Shown: in pieces, positions 24,538-32,934 of the stretch
Layout of the letters: every line of letters begins with the position of its first letter
Position numbering within the stretch: the first letter of the stretch is position 1
DNA from: Actinoallomurus sp.
Lineage (GTDB): Bacteria; Actinomycetota; Actinomycetes; Streptosporangiales; Streptosporangiaceae
NCBI GenBank assembly: GCA_025964625.1
Contig: JAOPYL010000361.1
Span: forward strand, 1-63,973
Direction: 5' to 3'
DNA: 63,973 bases
Position numbers and translations under genes: made by a program
Notes under the pieces: generated by a model
What the model was told of the DNA's origin: nothing
Seen by the model: only the letters and a program-made list of their open reading frames with translations
Databases searched by the model: none

Positions 24538-26631
24538 TCAGTCAACCAGGTCGGCGGGGGCGGACGGTGCCCCGCCCCTACAGAGCGCCAGCACCGCGGA
24601 GCCGTAGCGCTCCAGCTTGACGGCGCCGACGCCGGGAATCGAGGCCAGCTCGGCCTCGGATCGGGGAGCGCGCTCGGCGATGGCCTGGAGGGTGGCGTCG
24701 GTGAACACGACGTAGGCCGGGACCTTCTGCTCCTTGGACGTGGCCACCCGCCAGTCCTTGATGCGTGTCAGCAGCTCCTCGTCGTAGTCGGACGGGCAGC
24801 CCTCGCACCGGCCGAGCTTGCGCTCGATCGCCGCGGTCAGCGGCCGGCCGCAGATCCGGCACGGCTGCGGCCCCTGGGCGGCCGCCTTGCGCTTGCCGCG
24901 GTCGACGCGCGGAGGGCCGGAGCTCTGGGGGGCCAGGCCGTCGAGGAACCGGGACCGGCGCCGGCTCTTGCGGCCGCCGGGCGAGCGGGCCAGCGCCCAC
25001 GACAGGGCGAGGTGCTCGCGCGCCCGGGTCACCCCGACGTAGAGCAGCCGCCGTTCCTCCTCGACCTGCTCGGGACTCTTCTCCGCGTAGATGATCGGCA
25101 GCGTGCCCTCGACCAGGCCGACGAGGAAGACCGCGTCCCACTCGAGGCCCTTGGCGGTGTGCAGGGTGGCGAGCGTCACGCCTTCCAGCGTGGGCGCGTG
25201 CTGGGCGCCGGCCCGCTCCTCCAGCTCGGCCACGAACTCGGGCAGACCGGCCGCCGGGCGGGCAGCGGCGACGTCCTCGGCGAGCTGGGCGAGCGCGGCC
25301 AGCGACTCCCAGCGCTCGCGGGCGGCCCCACGGCCGTCGGGCGGCTGCTCGGTGAGCCCGGCGCTGGCCAGCACACTGCGGACGGCGCGTACGAGCGGCT
25401 CGCCCTCGTTGACGGAACGGGCGGCGCCGCGCAGCAGCACCACCGCCTGGCGCACTTCGGCCCGCTCGAAGAAACGATCGTCGCCCTTCACGACGTAGGG
25501 AAGACCGGCGTCGGCGAAGGCGTGTTCGTACGGCTCCGACTGGGCGTTGATGCGGAACAGCACCGCGATCTCGCGGGCGGGCACGCCCTCGTCGAGCAGC
25601 TCCCGCACCTTCTTCGCGACGCCCTCGGCCTCGGCGACCTCGTCGTCGTGCTGGTGGAAGGTCGGTGCGGGACCGGCGGGCCGCTGGGCGACCAGCTCCA
25701 GCCGGTGTTCGCGCGCCTCGCCCCTCGCCTGCGCCAGCACACCGTTGGCCAGGTGCACGACCTGCGGCGTCGAGCGGTAGTCGCGGACCAGCTTCACGAC
25801 CTTCGCGGCGGGATGCTCGATCGTGAAGTTGAGGAGGTACGAGGGGCTGGCACCGGTGAACGAGTAGATCGTCTGGTTCGGGTCGCCGACGACGCAGAGG
25901 TCCTTCCGCTCGCCCAGCCAGGTGTCCAGCAGCAGCTTCTGGAGGGGGTTGACGTCCTGGTACTCGTCGACGACGAAATAGCGGTACTGGTCGCGGAACT
26001 GGTGCGCGATCTCCTGATGGTCGGTGAAGATCGCGGCGGTCAGCTCCAGCATGCCCTCGAAGTCGACGAGGTTGCGATCGCGCCGGATCCGCTCGTAGGC
26101 GTCGTAGAGCCGGGCCATCTCGGCCGTCTCGGCAGGCGGTGTGCGGCCGGCCTTGGCCGCCGAGACGGTGTACTCCTCCGGGCGGGTCTGCGTGACCTTC
26201 GCCCACTCGACCTCGGCCGCGGCGTCCCGCAGCTCCGTGCGGCCGAATGACAGCCGGCAGGCCCGGGCGGCCTCGGCGACCAGCCCGAGCTTGGACTCGA
26301 CGAGCCTCGGCGGCTCGCCCCCGATCACCTTCGGCCAGAAGTAGTGGAGCTGTTTGTAGGCGGCGGCGTGGAACGTCCGCGCCTGCACCCCGGGGGCGCC
26401 CAGCCCGCGCAGCCGCCCGCGCAGCTCACCCGCCGCGCGCGTGGTGAACGTCACGGCCAGCACGCGTTGCGGGGCGATCACTCCGGTCAGGACCGCGTAG
26501 GCGATCCGGTGAGTGATCGCGCGCGTCTTGCCGGTGCCCGCGCCGGCCAGCACGCACACCGGCCCCCGCGTCGCCTCGGCGACCTCGCGCTGATCGGGAT
26601 CGAGCCCGGCCAGGACCTCTTCGGCTTCCAT
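24538..26631 (-). CDS. uvrD2: ATP-dependent DNA helicase UvrD2
   Basis: A 697-residue superfamily-1A 3'-5' helicase. Visible motifs are Walker A GAGTGKT (30-36), Ia VTFTTRAAGEL, Walker B VVDEYQDVNPLQ, III GDPNQTIYSFTGA, V TLHTAKGLEWD and VI LLYVGVTRARE. The features that define UvrD2 are a C-terminal four-cysteine motif (CRIC near 591, CEGC near 609) and an HRDC domain (about 617-685). In mycobacteria the gene is essential and the four-cysteine motif supports activity. It is the first gene of a three-gene operon, diverging from the mycoredoxin gene as in M. tuberculosis. Confidence 0.95.
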   Translation of the reverse strand: MEAEEVLAGLDPDQREVAEATRGPVCVLAGAGTGKTRAITHRIAYAVLTGVIAPQRVLAVTFTTRAAGELRGRLRGLGAPGVQARTFHAAAYKQLHYFWPKVIGGEPPRLVESKLGLVAEAARACRLSFGRTELRDAAAEVEWAKVTQTRPEEYTVSAAKAGRTPPAETAEMARLYDAYERIRRDRNLVDFEGMLELTAAIFTDHQEIAHQFRDQYRYFVVDEYQDVNPLQKLLLDTWLGERKDLCVVGDPNQTIYSFTGASPSYLLNFTIEHPAAKVVKLVRDYRSTPQVVHLANGVLAQARGEAREHRLELVAQRPAGPAPTFHQHDDEVAEAEGVAKKVRELLDEGVPAREIAVLFRINAQSEPYEHAFADAGLPYVVKGDDRFFERAEVRQAVVLLRGAARSVNEGEPLVRAVRSVLASAGLTEQPPDGRGAARERWESLAALAQLAEDVAAARPAAGLPEFVAELEERAGAQHAPTLEGVTLATLHTAKGLEWDAVFLVGLVEGTLPIIYAEKSPEQVEEERRLLYVGVTRAREHLALSWALARSPGGRKSRRRSRFLDGLAPQSSGPPRVDRGKRKAAAQGPQPCRICGRPLTAAIERKLGRCEGCPSDYDEELLTRIKDWRVATSKEQKVPAYVVFTDATLQAIAERAPRSEAELASIPGVGAVKLERYGSAVLALCRGGAPSAPADLVD

Positions 26632-26770
26632 CGCCCTCCTTCCACCGGCCGCTCATCCTCTCAGGCCCGGCCGACACACGCGGCGTCTCCTTGCCCGGTG
26701 ATCCGGGAATGCGGCCGTGTGGCCACGTGTTGAGCCTGCTGATCGCCTCCATCCGAGCCAAGGGAGAGTC

Positions 26771-27031
26771 ATGACCACGCCCACCGGTGAGCTGACGATG
26801 TACACCACGACGTGGTGCGGCTTCTGCCGGCGGCTCAAGAGTCAGCTGGCCCGCGAGGGCATCGAGATGGTGGAGATCGACATCGAGAGGGACCCCGCGG
26901 CCGCGGAGTTCGTCATGAACGTCAACGGCGGCAACCAGACCGTGCCGGTCGTCGTCTTTCCTGACGGCACGGCGGTGACCAACCCGACCGCCAAGGACGT
27001 CAAGGCGCGCCTCGCCGCGATCCCGGGCTGA
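26771..27031 (+). CDS. mrx1: Mycoredoxin (Mrx1-type glutaredoxin)
   Basis: An 86-residue thioredoxin-fold protein with the active site CGFC (Cys16, Cys19) inside YTTTWCGFCRRLK, and the cis-proline region QTVPVVVF. Mycoredoxins reduce mycothiol-protein mixed disulfides, the actinobacterial counterpart of glutaredoxin, so this indicates a mycothiol-using organism. The ATG is preceded by GGGAGA. It diverges from uvrD2, as in mycobacteria. A hairpin follows the stop. Confidence 0.93.
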   Translation: MTTPTGELTMYTTTWCGFCRRLKSQLAREGIEMVEIDIERDPAAAEFVMNVNGGNQTVPVVVFPDGTAVTNPTAKDVKARLAAIPG

Positions 27032-27038
27032 CATCCGC

Positions 27039-27071
27039 CGAAAGACCCCGGAGCCCGCTTCGTGTCTTTCG
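27039..27071 (+). terminator. Hairpin after the mycoredoxin gene
   Basis: CGAAAGAC (27039-27046) pairs perfectly with GTCTTTCG (27064-27071) with a 17-nt GC-rich loop, 8 bp after the mycoredoxin stop. There is no T-tract. It probably separates this gene from the convergent oxidoreductase gene. Confidence 0.5.
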
Positions 27072-27151
27072 CATTCCCGGGTCCGGCAATGGGTGCACGC
27101 ACGTGAAAGAGTGCACGGCCGCACAGCCGCTCCACCGTCCGGGCGTGACAC

Positions 27152-28153
27152 TCATCGCGTCCGCGAGAGGTCGGTGATGACGACCTTTCCGATGGGGCGG
27201 TCCTCGACCAGGTGGCGGAGGGCCTCGCTCGCGGCATCGAGCGGATAGATGGAGTCGATGACCGGGTTGATACGGCCACCGACCAGCAGTTCGATAATGG
27301 TCGACCAGGCGACGCGCGACTGCGCGGCCGTGACCGCGGACAGGGAGAACCCGTGCAGCGTGGCACGGCGCCAGATCACGTCGGTGATGGGCAGGTGCGC
27401 CACCCGGCCGCCGGAGTAGCCGACGAGCACGATCTGGCCGCCGGTGGCGAGGGCCTCCGCGATCTGCGCCGTCAGAGTGCCGCCGACGCCGTCGACGGCC
27501 ACGTCGATGCCGTCGGCGAAAGCGTCACTGAGCCCGTCGGGTAACCGGCTGCGCTCCAGATCGACCACTTCGATGCCGTACGCCCACGGCGCGGCGCGCA
27601 CCGTCTCCGCTTTGGCCGTGCTGCCGGCGCTACTGGCCACGGCGGACGCTCCGAGAGCCCGGGCCAGCTGCGTGGTGGCGTTGCCGACGCTTCCCCCGAT
27701 GCCGGGAGAGAAGACGCACTCGCCCGGCGCGAATCCCGCCGTCCGCAGTGCGAGTGCCGCCGTGAGGTACGCGATCGGCACCGCCGCGGCCACCTCATCG
27801 GACACGCTGGCAGGTATCGCGGCCAGGTTCTGCGCCGGGATGACGGCGAATTCGGCCATCGTCCCATCGGCGGTCACGCCACCGGATCCGGCGAAGAACA
27901 TCACCCGCGTGCCGGCGGGCCAGCGCCCGTCGGGGTCGACGGCGACGATGCCGGCACCCTCGCAGCCCAGCGTCAGCGGCAGCGGTCCCGCCGAAGGCAT
28001 GCCGCCGGTGGCGACGGTATGGTCGAGCGGCGTCACGCCCGCCGCGGTGATCTGGACGAGCACCTCGCCGTCGCCGGGAGTCGGTTCGTCGACGTGCTCG
28101 ACGCGCAGGTCGGTGGTGTGCTCGGTGATCGGATAAGCCCGCGCCGCCTTCAT
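27152..28153 (-). CDS. Quinone oxidoreductase-like MDR family protein
   Basis: A 333-residue medium-chain dehydrogenase/reductase of the zinc-free quinone oxidoreductase type. The N-terminal domain has the pattern PGDGEVLVQITAAGVTPLDH, and LGCEGAGIV replaces the zinc-binding GHE. The nucleotide domain has FSPGIGGSVGNATTQLARALGA in place of the usual AAGGVG. The conserved cysteines and histidines of zinc alcohol dehydrogenases are absent, so it should use NADPH without zinc. The substrate is unknown. The ATG gives full length. It is a single gene with convergent and tandem neighbours that look unrelated. Confidence 0.87.
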   Translation of the reverse strand: MKAARAYPITEHTTDLRVEHVDEPTPGDGEVLVQITAAGVTPLDHTVATGGMPSAGPLPLTLGCEGAGIVAVDPDGRWPAGTRVMFFAGSGGVTADGTMAEFAVIPAQNLAAIPASVSDEVAAAVPIAYLTAALALRTAGFAPGECVFSPGIGGSVGNATTQLARALGASAVASSAGSTAKAETVRAAPWAYGIEVVDLERSRLPDGLSDAFADGIDVAVDGVGGTLTAQIAEALATGGQIVLVGYSGGRVAHLPITDVIWRRATLHGFSLSAVTAAQSRVAWSTIIELLVGGRINPVIDSIYPLDAASEALRHLVEDRPIGKVVITDLSRTR

Positions 28154-28419
28154 GACCGCCCCTCCTCAGATCCAGGAGACCGCGCAGGCGTGGACGCCGC
28201 GTGTGGTCGTGTCCGTGCGGGCGCGCCGGGCCCACGCGGTAGCGGGTCCGGCGCGAGCCGGTCGTATGGGGACCGGGCCTTCGGGGCGAAGATGCCCCCC
28301 TGCCCCCGGCTGCGGCTTTCGTCCCGCTGCTCACCGGCATATACCCCTACTGCCACGACGGCACGCCTGCCCGGGACCGGCGCCGCGAGTACGGCGGGCG
28401 CCGGCCTGGATCTCGGCGG

Positions 28420-28797
28420 TCAGCTGGGGAGAGTCCATTTCTGGTTGGCGCCGCCGGTGCAGTCCCAGATCTGCAGCCGGGTGCCGTTGGCCGAGCTCGG
28501 ACCGGTCGCGTCCAGGCACCGCCCCGACGCCGGATTCACCAGCGAACCGCCCGAACCGGCCTGCCACTTCTGCGCGCCCGTGCCGTTGCAGTCATACAGC
28601 TGCACCTGCGTGCCGTTGGCCGTACCGGCCGCGGTGACATCCATGCACTTGCCCAGGGCCCGCAGCGTCTGATCCGAACCCACCGTCCACTGCTGCGCCG
28701 CGGTGCCGTTGCAGTCGTACAACTGCACCGCGGTGCCGTTGGCGCTGTTCCCGGCGGCCACGTCGACGCACTTGCCGCCGTAGCCGGTGATCTGCCC
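28420..28797 (-). repeat. Ricin-type domain, copy 1 (chitinase)
   Basis: This 378-bp segment encodes the chitinase lectin domain, from GQITGYGGKC to the stop. It is a direct repeat of 29913-30293 in the neighbouring GH30 gene. By hand alignment about 107 of the first 120 residues agree, and long blocks such as VNPASGRCLDATGPSSANG are identical. Confidence 0.85.
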
Positions 28798-29862
28798 GCT
28801 ACCGGTGCCGCCGCCACCGCTGGAACCGCCGGTGAGGGCGTTGAAGGTCCGGGCGAACTGGTACGCGCTCTGCGGGGTGCCGCTGCACGTGTCGGAGAGC
28901 TGGCCGTTGGTCGCGCACGCCCTGTCGCGGCCGAGCGCCCAGTACGCCAGCAGCTGGATGCCGTTGCTCGCCGCGAAGTTCTCCAGCGTCGAGGCGTTCC
29001 CGGTGGTGAAGACCTCACTGGTGGTGTCGTTCACCCCGATCATCGGGGTGTTGCCCTCCATCGCCCACAGCTGGGCCGAGGTCTTGCTGGTCCAGATCTG
29101 CCCGAGCTGGCCGTGCAGCGCGTTGGCGGCGTTGACCGCGGCCTGGCCCATGTCCATCGCCGAGCCGTAGTCCATCGTCATGATGTTCACGACGCTGACG
29201 TCCACGCCACGGCTCTTGGCGTTGTTCAGCAGGCTGAGGGAGTTGGACTCCAGCCCGGTCGGGTTGACCGGCAGCGTGTAGTCGACGGCCAGGTGCTTGC
29301 CGGCCGACGCGTACTGCTGCTGGAGCGCGGCGAGCGCCTGGTTCCGCCGGTCGTTGGCGGCGGTGTCGCTCAGGGCCGCGCCCTCGATGTCGAGATCGAC
29401 GCGGGTCAGGTTGAGGGTGTCGATCACCCGCTTGTACTGCGCCTGCAACGTGGAGACCGAGGTGCACGCCTGGCCGAGCTCGGTGCCCGACGCGCCGCCG
29501 AAGGAGACGAGGACGTCACCGCCGGAGGCCCGCAGGTTGTTGATCGCGGTCTGCCAGCCGCTGTCGTCGATGGAGGTGTCGCCGTTCCAGGTGGCGTTGC
29601 AGCCGCCTCCGCCGATGACGAAGGCGAGCGTGTAGTACTTCAGGCCGGTGGCCGACTGGGCGCTGGCCATGGCCGACGTGGAGCCCCACGTCTCGACGTA
29701 CGGGGCGGCGAAGTGGGCGGGGAAGCCCGGTCCGGGGTTGACGGCGGCGTGTGCGGCCGTCCCGGTGCCGAGCAGCATTCCCGCGGCCGCGAGCGGGATC
29801 GTGGCGAGTGCCGCGAGACGCGCCACCCTGTGCCGGAGCATGGTCAGATGAGGTCGTGGCAT
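28420..29862 (-). CDS. Secreted GH18 chitinase with C-terminal ricin-type lectin domain
   Basis: A 480-residue secreted enzyme. A Sec signal peptide runs to about residue 40 (basic start, hydrophobic core, AHA-AV cleavage). The GH18 barrel covers about 45-345, with the catalytic motif VDLDIEG (acid Glu160) and the substrate strand VLVSFGGASG. A Gly/Ser linker and a ricin B-type beta-trefoil of three CxDV/QxWxxx-like repeats follow (about 355-480). It should cleave beta-1,4-linked GlcNAc polymers. The ATG at 29862 has GGAGGA upstream. It lies 50 bp downstream of the GH30 gene with no promoter visible between, so the two form an operon. Confidence 0.92.
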   Translation of the reverse strand: MPRPHLTMLRHRVARLAALATIPLAAAGMLLGTGTAAHAAVNPGPGFPAHFAAPYVETWGSTSAMASAQSATGLKYYTLAFVIGGGGCNATWNGDTSIDDSGWQTAINNLRASGGDVLVSFGGASGTELGQACTSVSTLQAQYKRVIDTLNLTRVDLDIEGAALSDTAANDRRNQALAALQQQYASAGKHLAVDYTLPVNPTGLESNSLSLLNNAKSRGVDVSVVNIMTMDYGSAMDMGQAAVNAANALHGQLGQIWTSKTSAQLWAMEGNTPMIGVNDTTSEVFTTGNASTLENFAASNGIQLLAYWALGRDRACATNGQLSDTCSGTPQSAYQFARTFNALTGGSSGGGGTGSGQITGYGGKCVDVAAGNSANGTAVQLYDCNGTAAQQWTVGSDQTLRALGKCMDVTAAGTANGTQVQLYDCNGTGAQKWQAGSGGSLVNPASGRCLDATGPSSANGTRLQIWDCTGGANQKWTLPS

Positions 29863-29912
29863 GAGGGATCCTCCTGGCGGTGAGGAACGAGACGACGGAG
29901 TGAGGGGGGAAC

Positions 29913-30293
29913 TCAGGAGCCGGGTGTGGTCCACTGCTGGTTGGCGGCGCCGGTGCAGTCCCAGATCTGCAGCCGGGTGCCGTTGGCCGAGCTGGGACCG
30001 GTCGCGTCCAGGCAGCGGCCGGACGCCGGGTTGACGAGCGAACTGGATCCGCCCTTGGTCCACTGCTGGGCACCGGTGCCGTTGCAGTCGTACAGCTGGA
30101 CCTGCGTGCCGTTGGCGGTGCCAGCCGAGGTCAGGTCCATGCATTTGCCGAGCGCGCGGATCGTGCCGTCGGAGCCGACCGTCCACTGCTGCGCGGCGCT
30201 TCCGTTGCAGTCGTAGAGCTGCACGGCGGTCCCGTTGGCCGAGTTGCCGGCGGCCACGTCGACGCACTTGCCGCCGTAGCCGGTGATCTGGCC
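29913..30293 (-). repeat. Ricin-type domain, copy 2 (GH30)
   Basis: This 381-bp segment encodes the lectin domain of the GH30 enzyme, from GQITGYGGKC to the stop. It is a direct repeat of 28420-28797. Differences are concentrated around the third subdomain start (KWQAGSGG versus QWTKGGSS). Confidence 0.85.
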
Positions 30294-31838
30294 GGTGGAG
30301 CCGCCGCTGCCGCCCCCGCTCTGGGTGCCGCTCCAGGTGAACGTCGCGGTGGTCTTGGCCGGCAGGGAATAGGTGAACGACTCGCTACCCCAGTTGACCT
30401 TCACCGACTGCGTCGCGCCGCTGTCGTTGTAGGCGACCAGCGCCTTTGAGCCGTCCGGGTTGCGCCAGGCGACGTTGGGCACCGAGGAGTTGGCGGTGGA
30501 GTCGATCCGGTACGCGCCGGGCTTGACGAACTTCGTCAGCTGGCCCATGTCGTAGTACTCGATCGTGTAGTCGACCTGTCCGCTGCGGCCGTCGCCGTTG
30601 TGCACGGTGATCAGCCCGGTGCAGGTGCCGCAGCCACCGTTGTGCGGGCCCATGTTCTGGTCCACGGCCAGCGACCACTTCACGACGCTCTTACCCCAGT
30701 TGCGGGTGTAGTCGATGATGTTGTGCATGTCCTCCTGCTGCTGGTTCCCGATCCAGGTGCCGCCGGAGTGCTCGGTGTCGTAGGCGTCCACGGACGGGTA
30801 CTGGTTGTGCGTGGTGGTCTGCTGGCTGACGTTGCCGCCGTAGCCGTGCCAGGCGATGCCGCCGAACAGGGAGTCGTTCCGGATCGCGGAGTCGTCCACC
30901 TGCGGCGCGCCGTAGCTTCCGTAGGTGTCCCAGTTCCAGTCCAGCGCGAGGACCTTGGTGGACAGCCCGGCGGCGTGGAAGGCCGGCAGCAGGTTCGTCT
31001 TGGTGAAGTAGTCCAGGCCGGAGCCGTTCCAGCTCATCGACGGGTAGCCGCCGCAGCAGGTCGGTTCGTTCTGCGCGGAGACGAAGTCGATGGGGACGCC
31101 CTGCGCCTGGTAGGCCTGGATGTACTTCACGAAGTACTGGGCGTACGCCGCGTAGTACTGGGACTGCAGCCAGCCGGGGTTGTTGAAGTCGCCGTTGTCC
31201 TTCATCCAGGCCGGCGCGCTCCACGGTGTGCCCATGACCTTGAGCGCCGGGTTGAGCTGCCGGGCCTGCTTGGTGAGCGGCAGCACGTCGGCCAGGTCGT
31301 GGGAGATGGAGAAGTGGCTGAGACCGGCGTCGGTCTGGCCGGAGGGCATGTCGTCGTAGGAGTAGCTGTAGCGGGCCAGGTCGGAGGCACCCATCGGGTT
31401 GCGCAGGAAGTCCAGGCCGATGCCGTTCGAAGGATCGAACAGCTTCTGCATCACCTGGGTGCGCGTGGCCGGGCTGAGCGCTCCGCTGCTGTTCAGCAAC
31501 CAGGCGGCGGTGTCGGTGAACGACGCACCGGCTCCGGTGAACTGCTGATACCTGGTGTTCTCGTCGACGGTGATGGTCTGGTTCGCGCTGCCGCCCGTCC
31601 CGAAGGAGATCGGCGTCTGCTGCTGCAGCCCGCGCGTGACATCGCGACCGCCGGAGTCACTGGTCGTGGTCAGCCATAGGGTGACCGTCTCCCCCGCGGC
31701 GTGCGCCGACGACGCGCCGATACTGGTGGCGAGGGCGGCGATGAGGACGAGGAGCGTCGAGACGAAGGCGGCGATGAGCCGTGCGGGACTGCGGCCGGCG
31801 CGGGTGGTGATCACGGACGGTTCTGTGCGGTGCGGCAC
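29913..31838 (-). CDS. Secreted GH30 glycosidase with C-terminal ricin-type lectin domain
   Basis: A 641-residue secreted family-30 glycoside hydrolase. The family includes endo-beta-1,6-glucanases, glucosylceramidases and xylanases. The signal peptide ends near residue 48 (SSAHA-AG). The catalytic barrel holds the acid/base Glu258 in SAQNEPT and the nucleophile Glu356 in DTEHSGG. A beta-sandwich (about 450-500), a Gly/Ser linker and a ricin-type lectin domain (about 515-641) follow. The GTG at 31838 is preceded by GAAGGGAAG. An open extension of 23 codons upstream covers the promoter. Paired with a chitinase, a fungal-wall beta-glucanase role is plausible. Confidence 0.9.
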   Translation of the reverse strand: MPHRTEPSVITTRAGRSPARLIAAFVSTLLVLIAALATSIGASSAHAAGETVTLWLTTTSDSGGRDVTRGLQQQTPISFGTGGSANQTITVDENTRYQQFTGAGASFTDTAAWLLNSSGALSPATRTQVMQKLFDPSNGIGLDFLRNPMGASDLARYSYSYDDMPSGQTDAGLSHFSISHDLADVLPLTKQARQLNPALKVMGTPWSAPAWMKDNGDFNNPGWLQSQYYAAYAQYFVKYIQAYQAQGVPIDFVSAQNEPTCCGGYPSMSWNGSGLDYFTKTNLLPAFHAAGLSTKVLALDWNWDTYGSYGAPQVDDSAIRNDSLFGGIAWHGYGGNVSQQTTTHNQYPSVDAYDTEHSGGTWIGNQQQEDMHNIIDYTRNWGKSVVKWSLAVDQNMGPHNGGCGTCTGLITVHNGDGRSGQVDYTIEYYDMGQLTKFVKPGAYRIDSTANSSVPNVAWRNPDGSKALVAYNDSGATQSVKVNWGSESFTYSLPAKTTATFTWSGTQSGGGSGGSTGQITGYGGKCVDVAAGNSANGTAVQLYDCNGSAAQQWTVGSDGTIRALGKCMDLTSAGTANGTQVQLYDCNGTGAQQWTKGGSSSLVNPASGRCLDATGPSSANGTRLQIWDCTGAANQQWTTPGS

Positions 31839-31894
31839 GGTACTTCCCTTCGGCGGGATCAGGTCGTACCCGGCTCCCCCGAAGCCCACTAAAA

Positions 31895-31934
31895 GGAAAC
31901 CTTCCAATTAGTTGCTCTGACGGTAACGTTACCG
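31895..31934. promoter_or_regulatory. Two candidate operators upstream of the GH30-GH18 operon
   Basis: GGAAACCTTCC (31895-31905; GGAAGGTTTCC on the coding strand) is an imperfect palindrome. It resembles GGAAAGTTTCC-type sites found before many actinobacterial glycosidase genes. CGGTAACGTTACCG (31921-31934) is a perfect 14-bp palindrome with a central CG, typical of LacI-family operators. Both lie within 100 bp of the GH30 start. No LacI gene is adjacent, so the regulators would be encoded elsewhere. Confidence 0.55.
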
Positions 31935-32029
31935 ACAAGTCATGTCAACACCTCTCCCGCGGGGCTACCGGCCGTCGTGGCCGACTCCGGCCGTAGGGGC
32001 GCGCATCGCTCGGTAGCATGGCGTCACCA

Positions 32030-32057
32030 CACAAATGGCGGTAAACGAAATTGAAAC
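32030..32057 (+). promoter_or_regulatory. Candidate DeoR operator upstream of deoR
   Basis: The stretch holds ACAAATGG (32031-32038) followed by AAACGAAATTGAAAC (32043-32057), an A-rich series of GAAA/GAAAC units 30-55 bp before the regulator start. A closely similar arrangement, ACAAATGG then GAAACC then GCGAAAC, lies upstream of the PTS operon on its own coding strand (38901-38926). Shared repeats suggest one regulator for both. Confidence 0.55.
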
Positions 32058-32085
32058 AACTCCGAGACGGTGGTGAACCAACATC

Positions 32086-32847
32086 ATGTACGCCGAGGAA
32101 CGACAGCAGGAGATCCTTCAGCGCACGCGCGACGCGGGCCGGGTCGACGTGGTGACGCTGGCGGAGGATTTCGGCGTCACGATGGAGACGATCCGCCGGG
32201 ATCTGACGGTCCTCGAGCGGGCGGGCACACTGCGCCGGGTGCACGGCGGCGCCATCCCGGTCGAGCGGCTGGGCTTCGAACCGGCACTGGCCGCCCGCGA
32301 CGCGGTCATGACCGCGGAGAAGGAACGTATCGCCAAGGCCGCCCTCGCCGAACTGCCCGCCGACGGCTCGATCATCATCGACGCCGGGTCGACGACGGGG
32401 CGCCTCGTCCAGGTGCTGCCCAGCGACCGGGAGCTGACGGTGATCGTCAACTCGCCGCCGCTCGCGACCGTCCTGGCCACGCGCTCCAACCTCAACGTGA
32501 TCATGCTGGGTGGCCGGGTCCGCGGGCGCACCCTGGCCACGGTCGACGACTGGGCGATGCGGCCACTCGCGCAGCTGTGCGTCGACGTGGCGTTCATGGC
32601 GACGAACGGCTGCTCCGCCGACGTGGGACTGACGACGCCGGATCCGGCCGAGGCCGCCATGAAGCAGTCGATGATCAGGGCCGCGCGACGGAACGTGCTG
32701 CTCGTCGACCACACGAAGGTCGGCAACGACTACCTCGCGAGGTTCGCCTCGCTCTCCGACATCAGCGTTCTGATCACCGACACCGGTCTGGACAGCGGGC
32801 TGGCCGCGGATCTCGCCGCCGCGGGACCGGAGGTCGTACGCGTATGA
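32086..32847 (+). CDS. DeoR/GlpR family transcriptional regulator
   Basis: A 253-residue DeoR-type repressor. The N-terminal winged HTH is EERQQEILQRTRDAGRV and VVTLAEDFGVTMETIRRDL. The C-terminal sugar-phosphate-sensing domain has the typical stretches IIIDAGSTTGRL, VIMLGGRVRG and DVAFMATNGC. DeoR proteins of this type usually respond to a phosphorylated sugar or polyol intermediate. The ATG at 32086 has only a weak ribosome site. The gene converges with ptsI at the 3' end of the PTS operon, which it probably controls together with its own promoter. Confidence 0.9.
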   Translation: MYAEERQQEILQRTRDAGRVDVVTLAEDFGVTMETIRRDLTVLERAGTLRRVHGGAIPVERLGFEPALAARDAVMTAEKERIAKAALAELPADGSIIIDAGSTTGRLVQVLPSDRELTVIVNSPPLATVLATRSNLNVIMLGGRVRGRTLATVDDWAMRPLAQLCVDVAFMATNGCSADVGLTTPDPAEAAMKQSMIRAARRNVLLVDHTKVGNDYLARFASLSDISVLITDTGLDSGLAADLAAAGPEVVRV

Positions 32848-32853
32848 CCGGCC

Positions 32854-32870
32854 CGCCGCCTCCGGCGGCG
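32854..32870. terminator. Bidirectional hairpin between deoR and ptsI
   Basis: CGCCGCC and GGCGGCG pair around a TCC-centred loop, 7 bp after the deoR stop and 65 bp after the ptsI stop on the other strand. It is GC-only with no T-tract, as typical for this organism. Confidence 0.45.
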
Positions 32871-32934
32871 GCACATTCCCCTTGCGGGCAGGGGGGCATT
32901 CACCGCCGGCCGGTGCGTCGCGGCGGAGCAGCCG

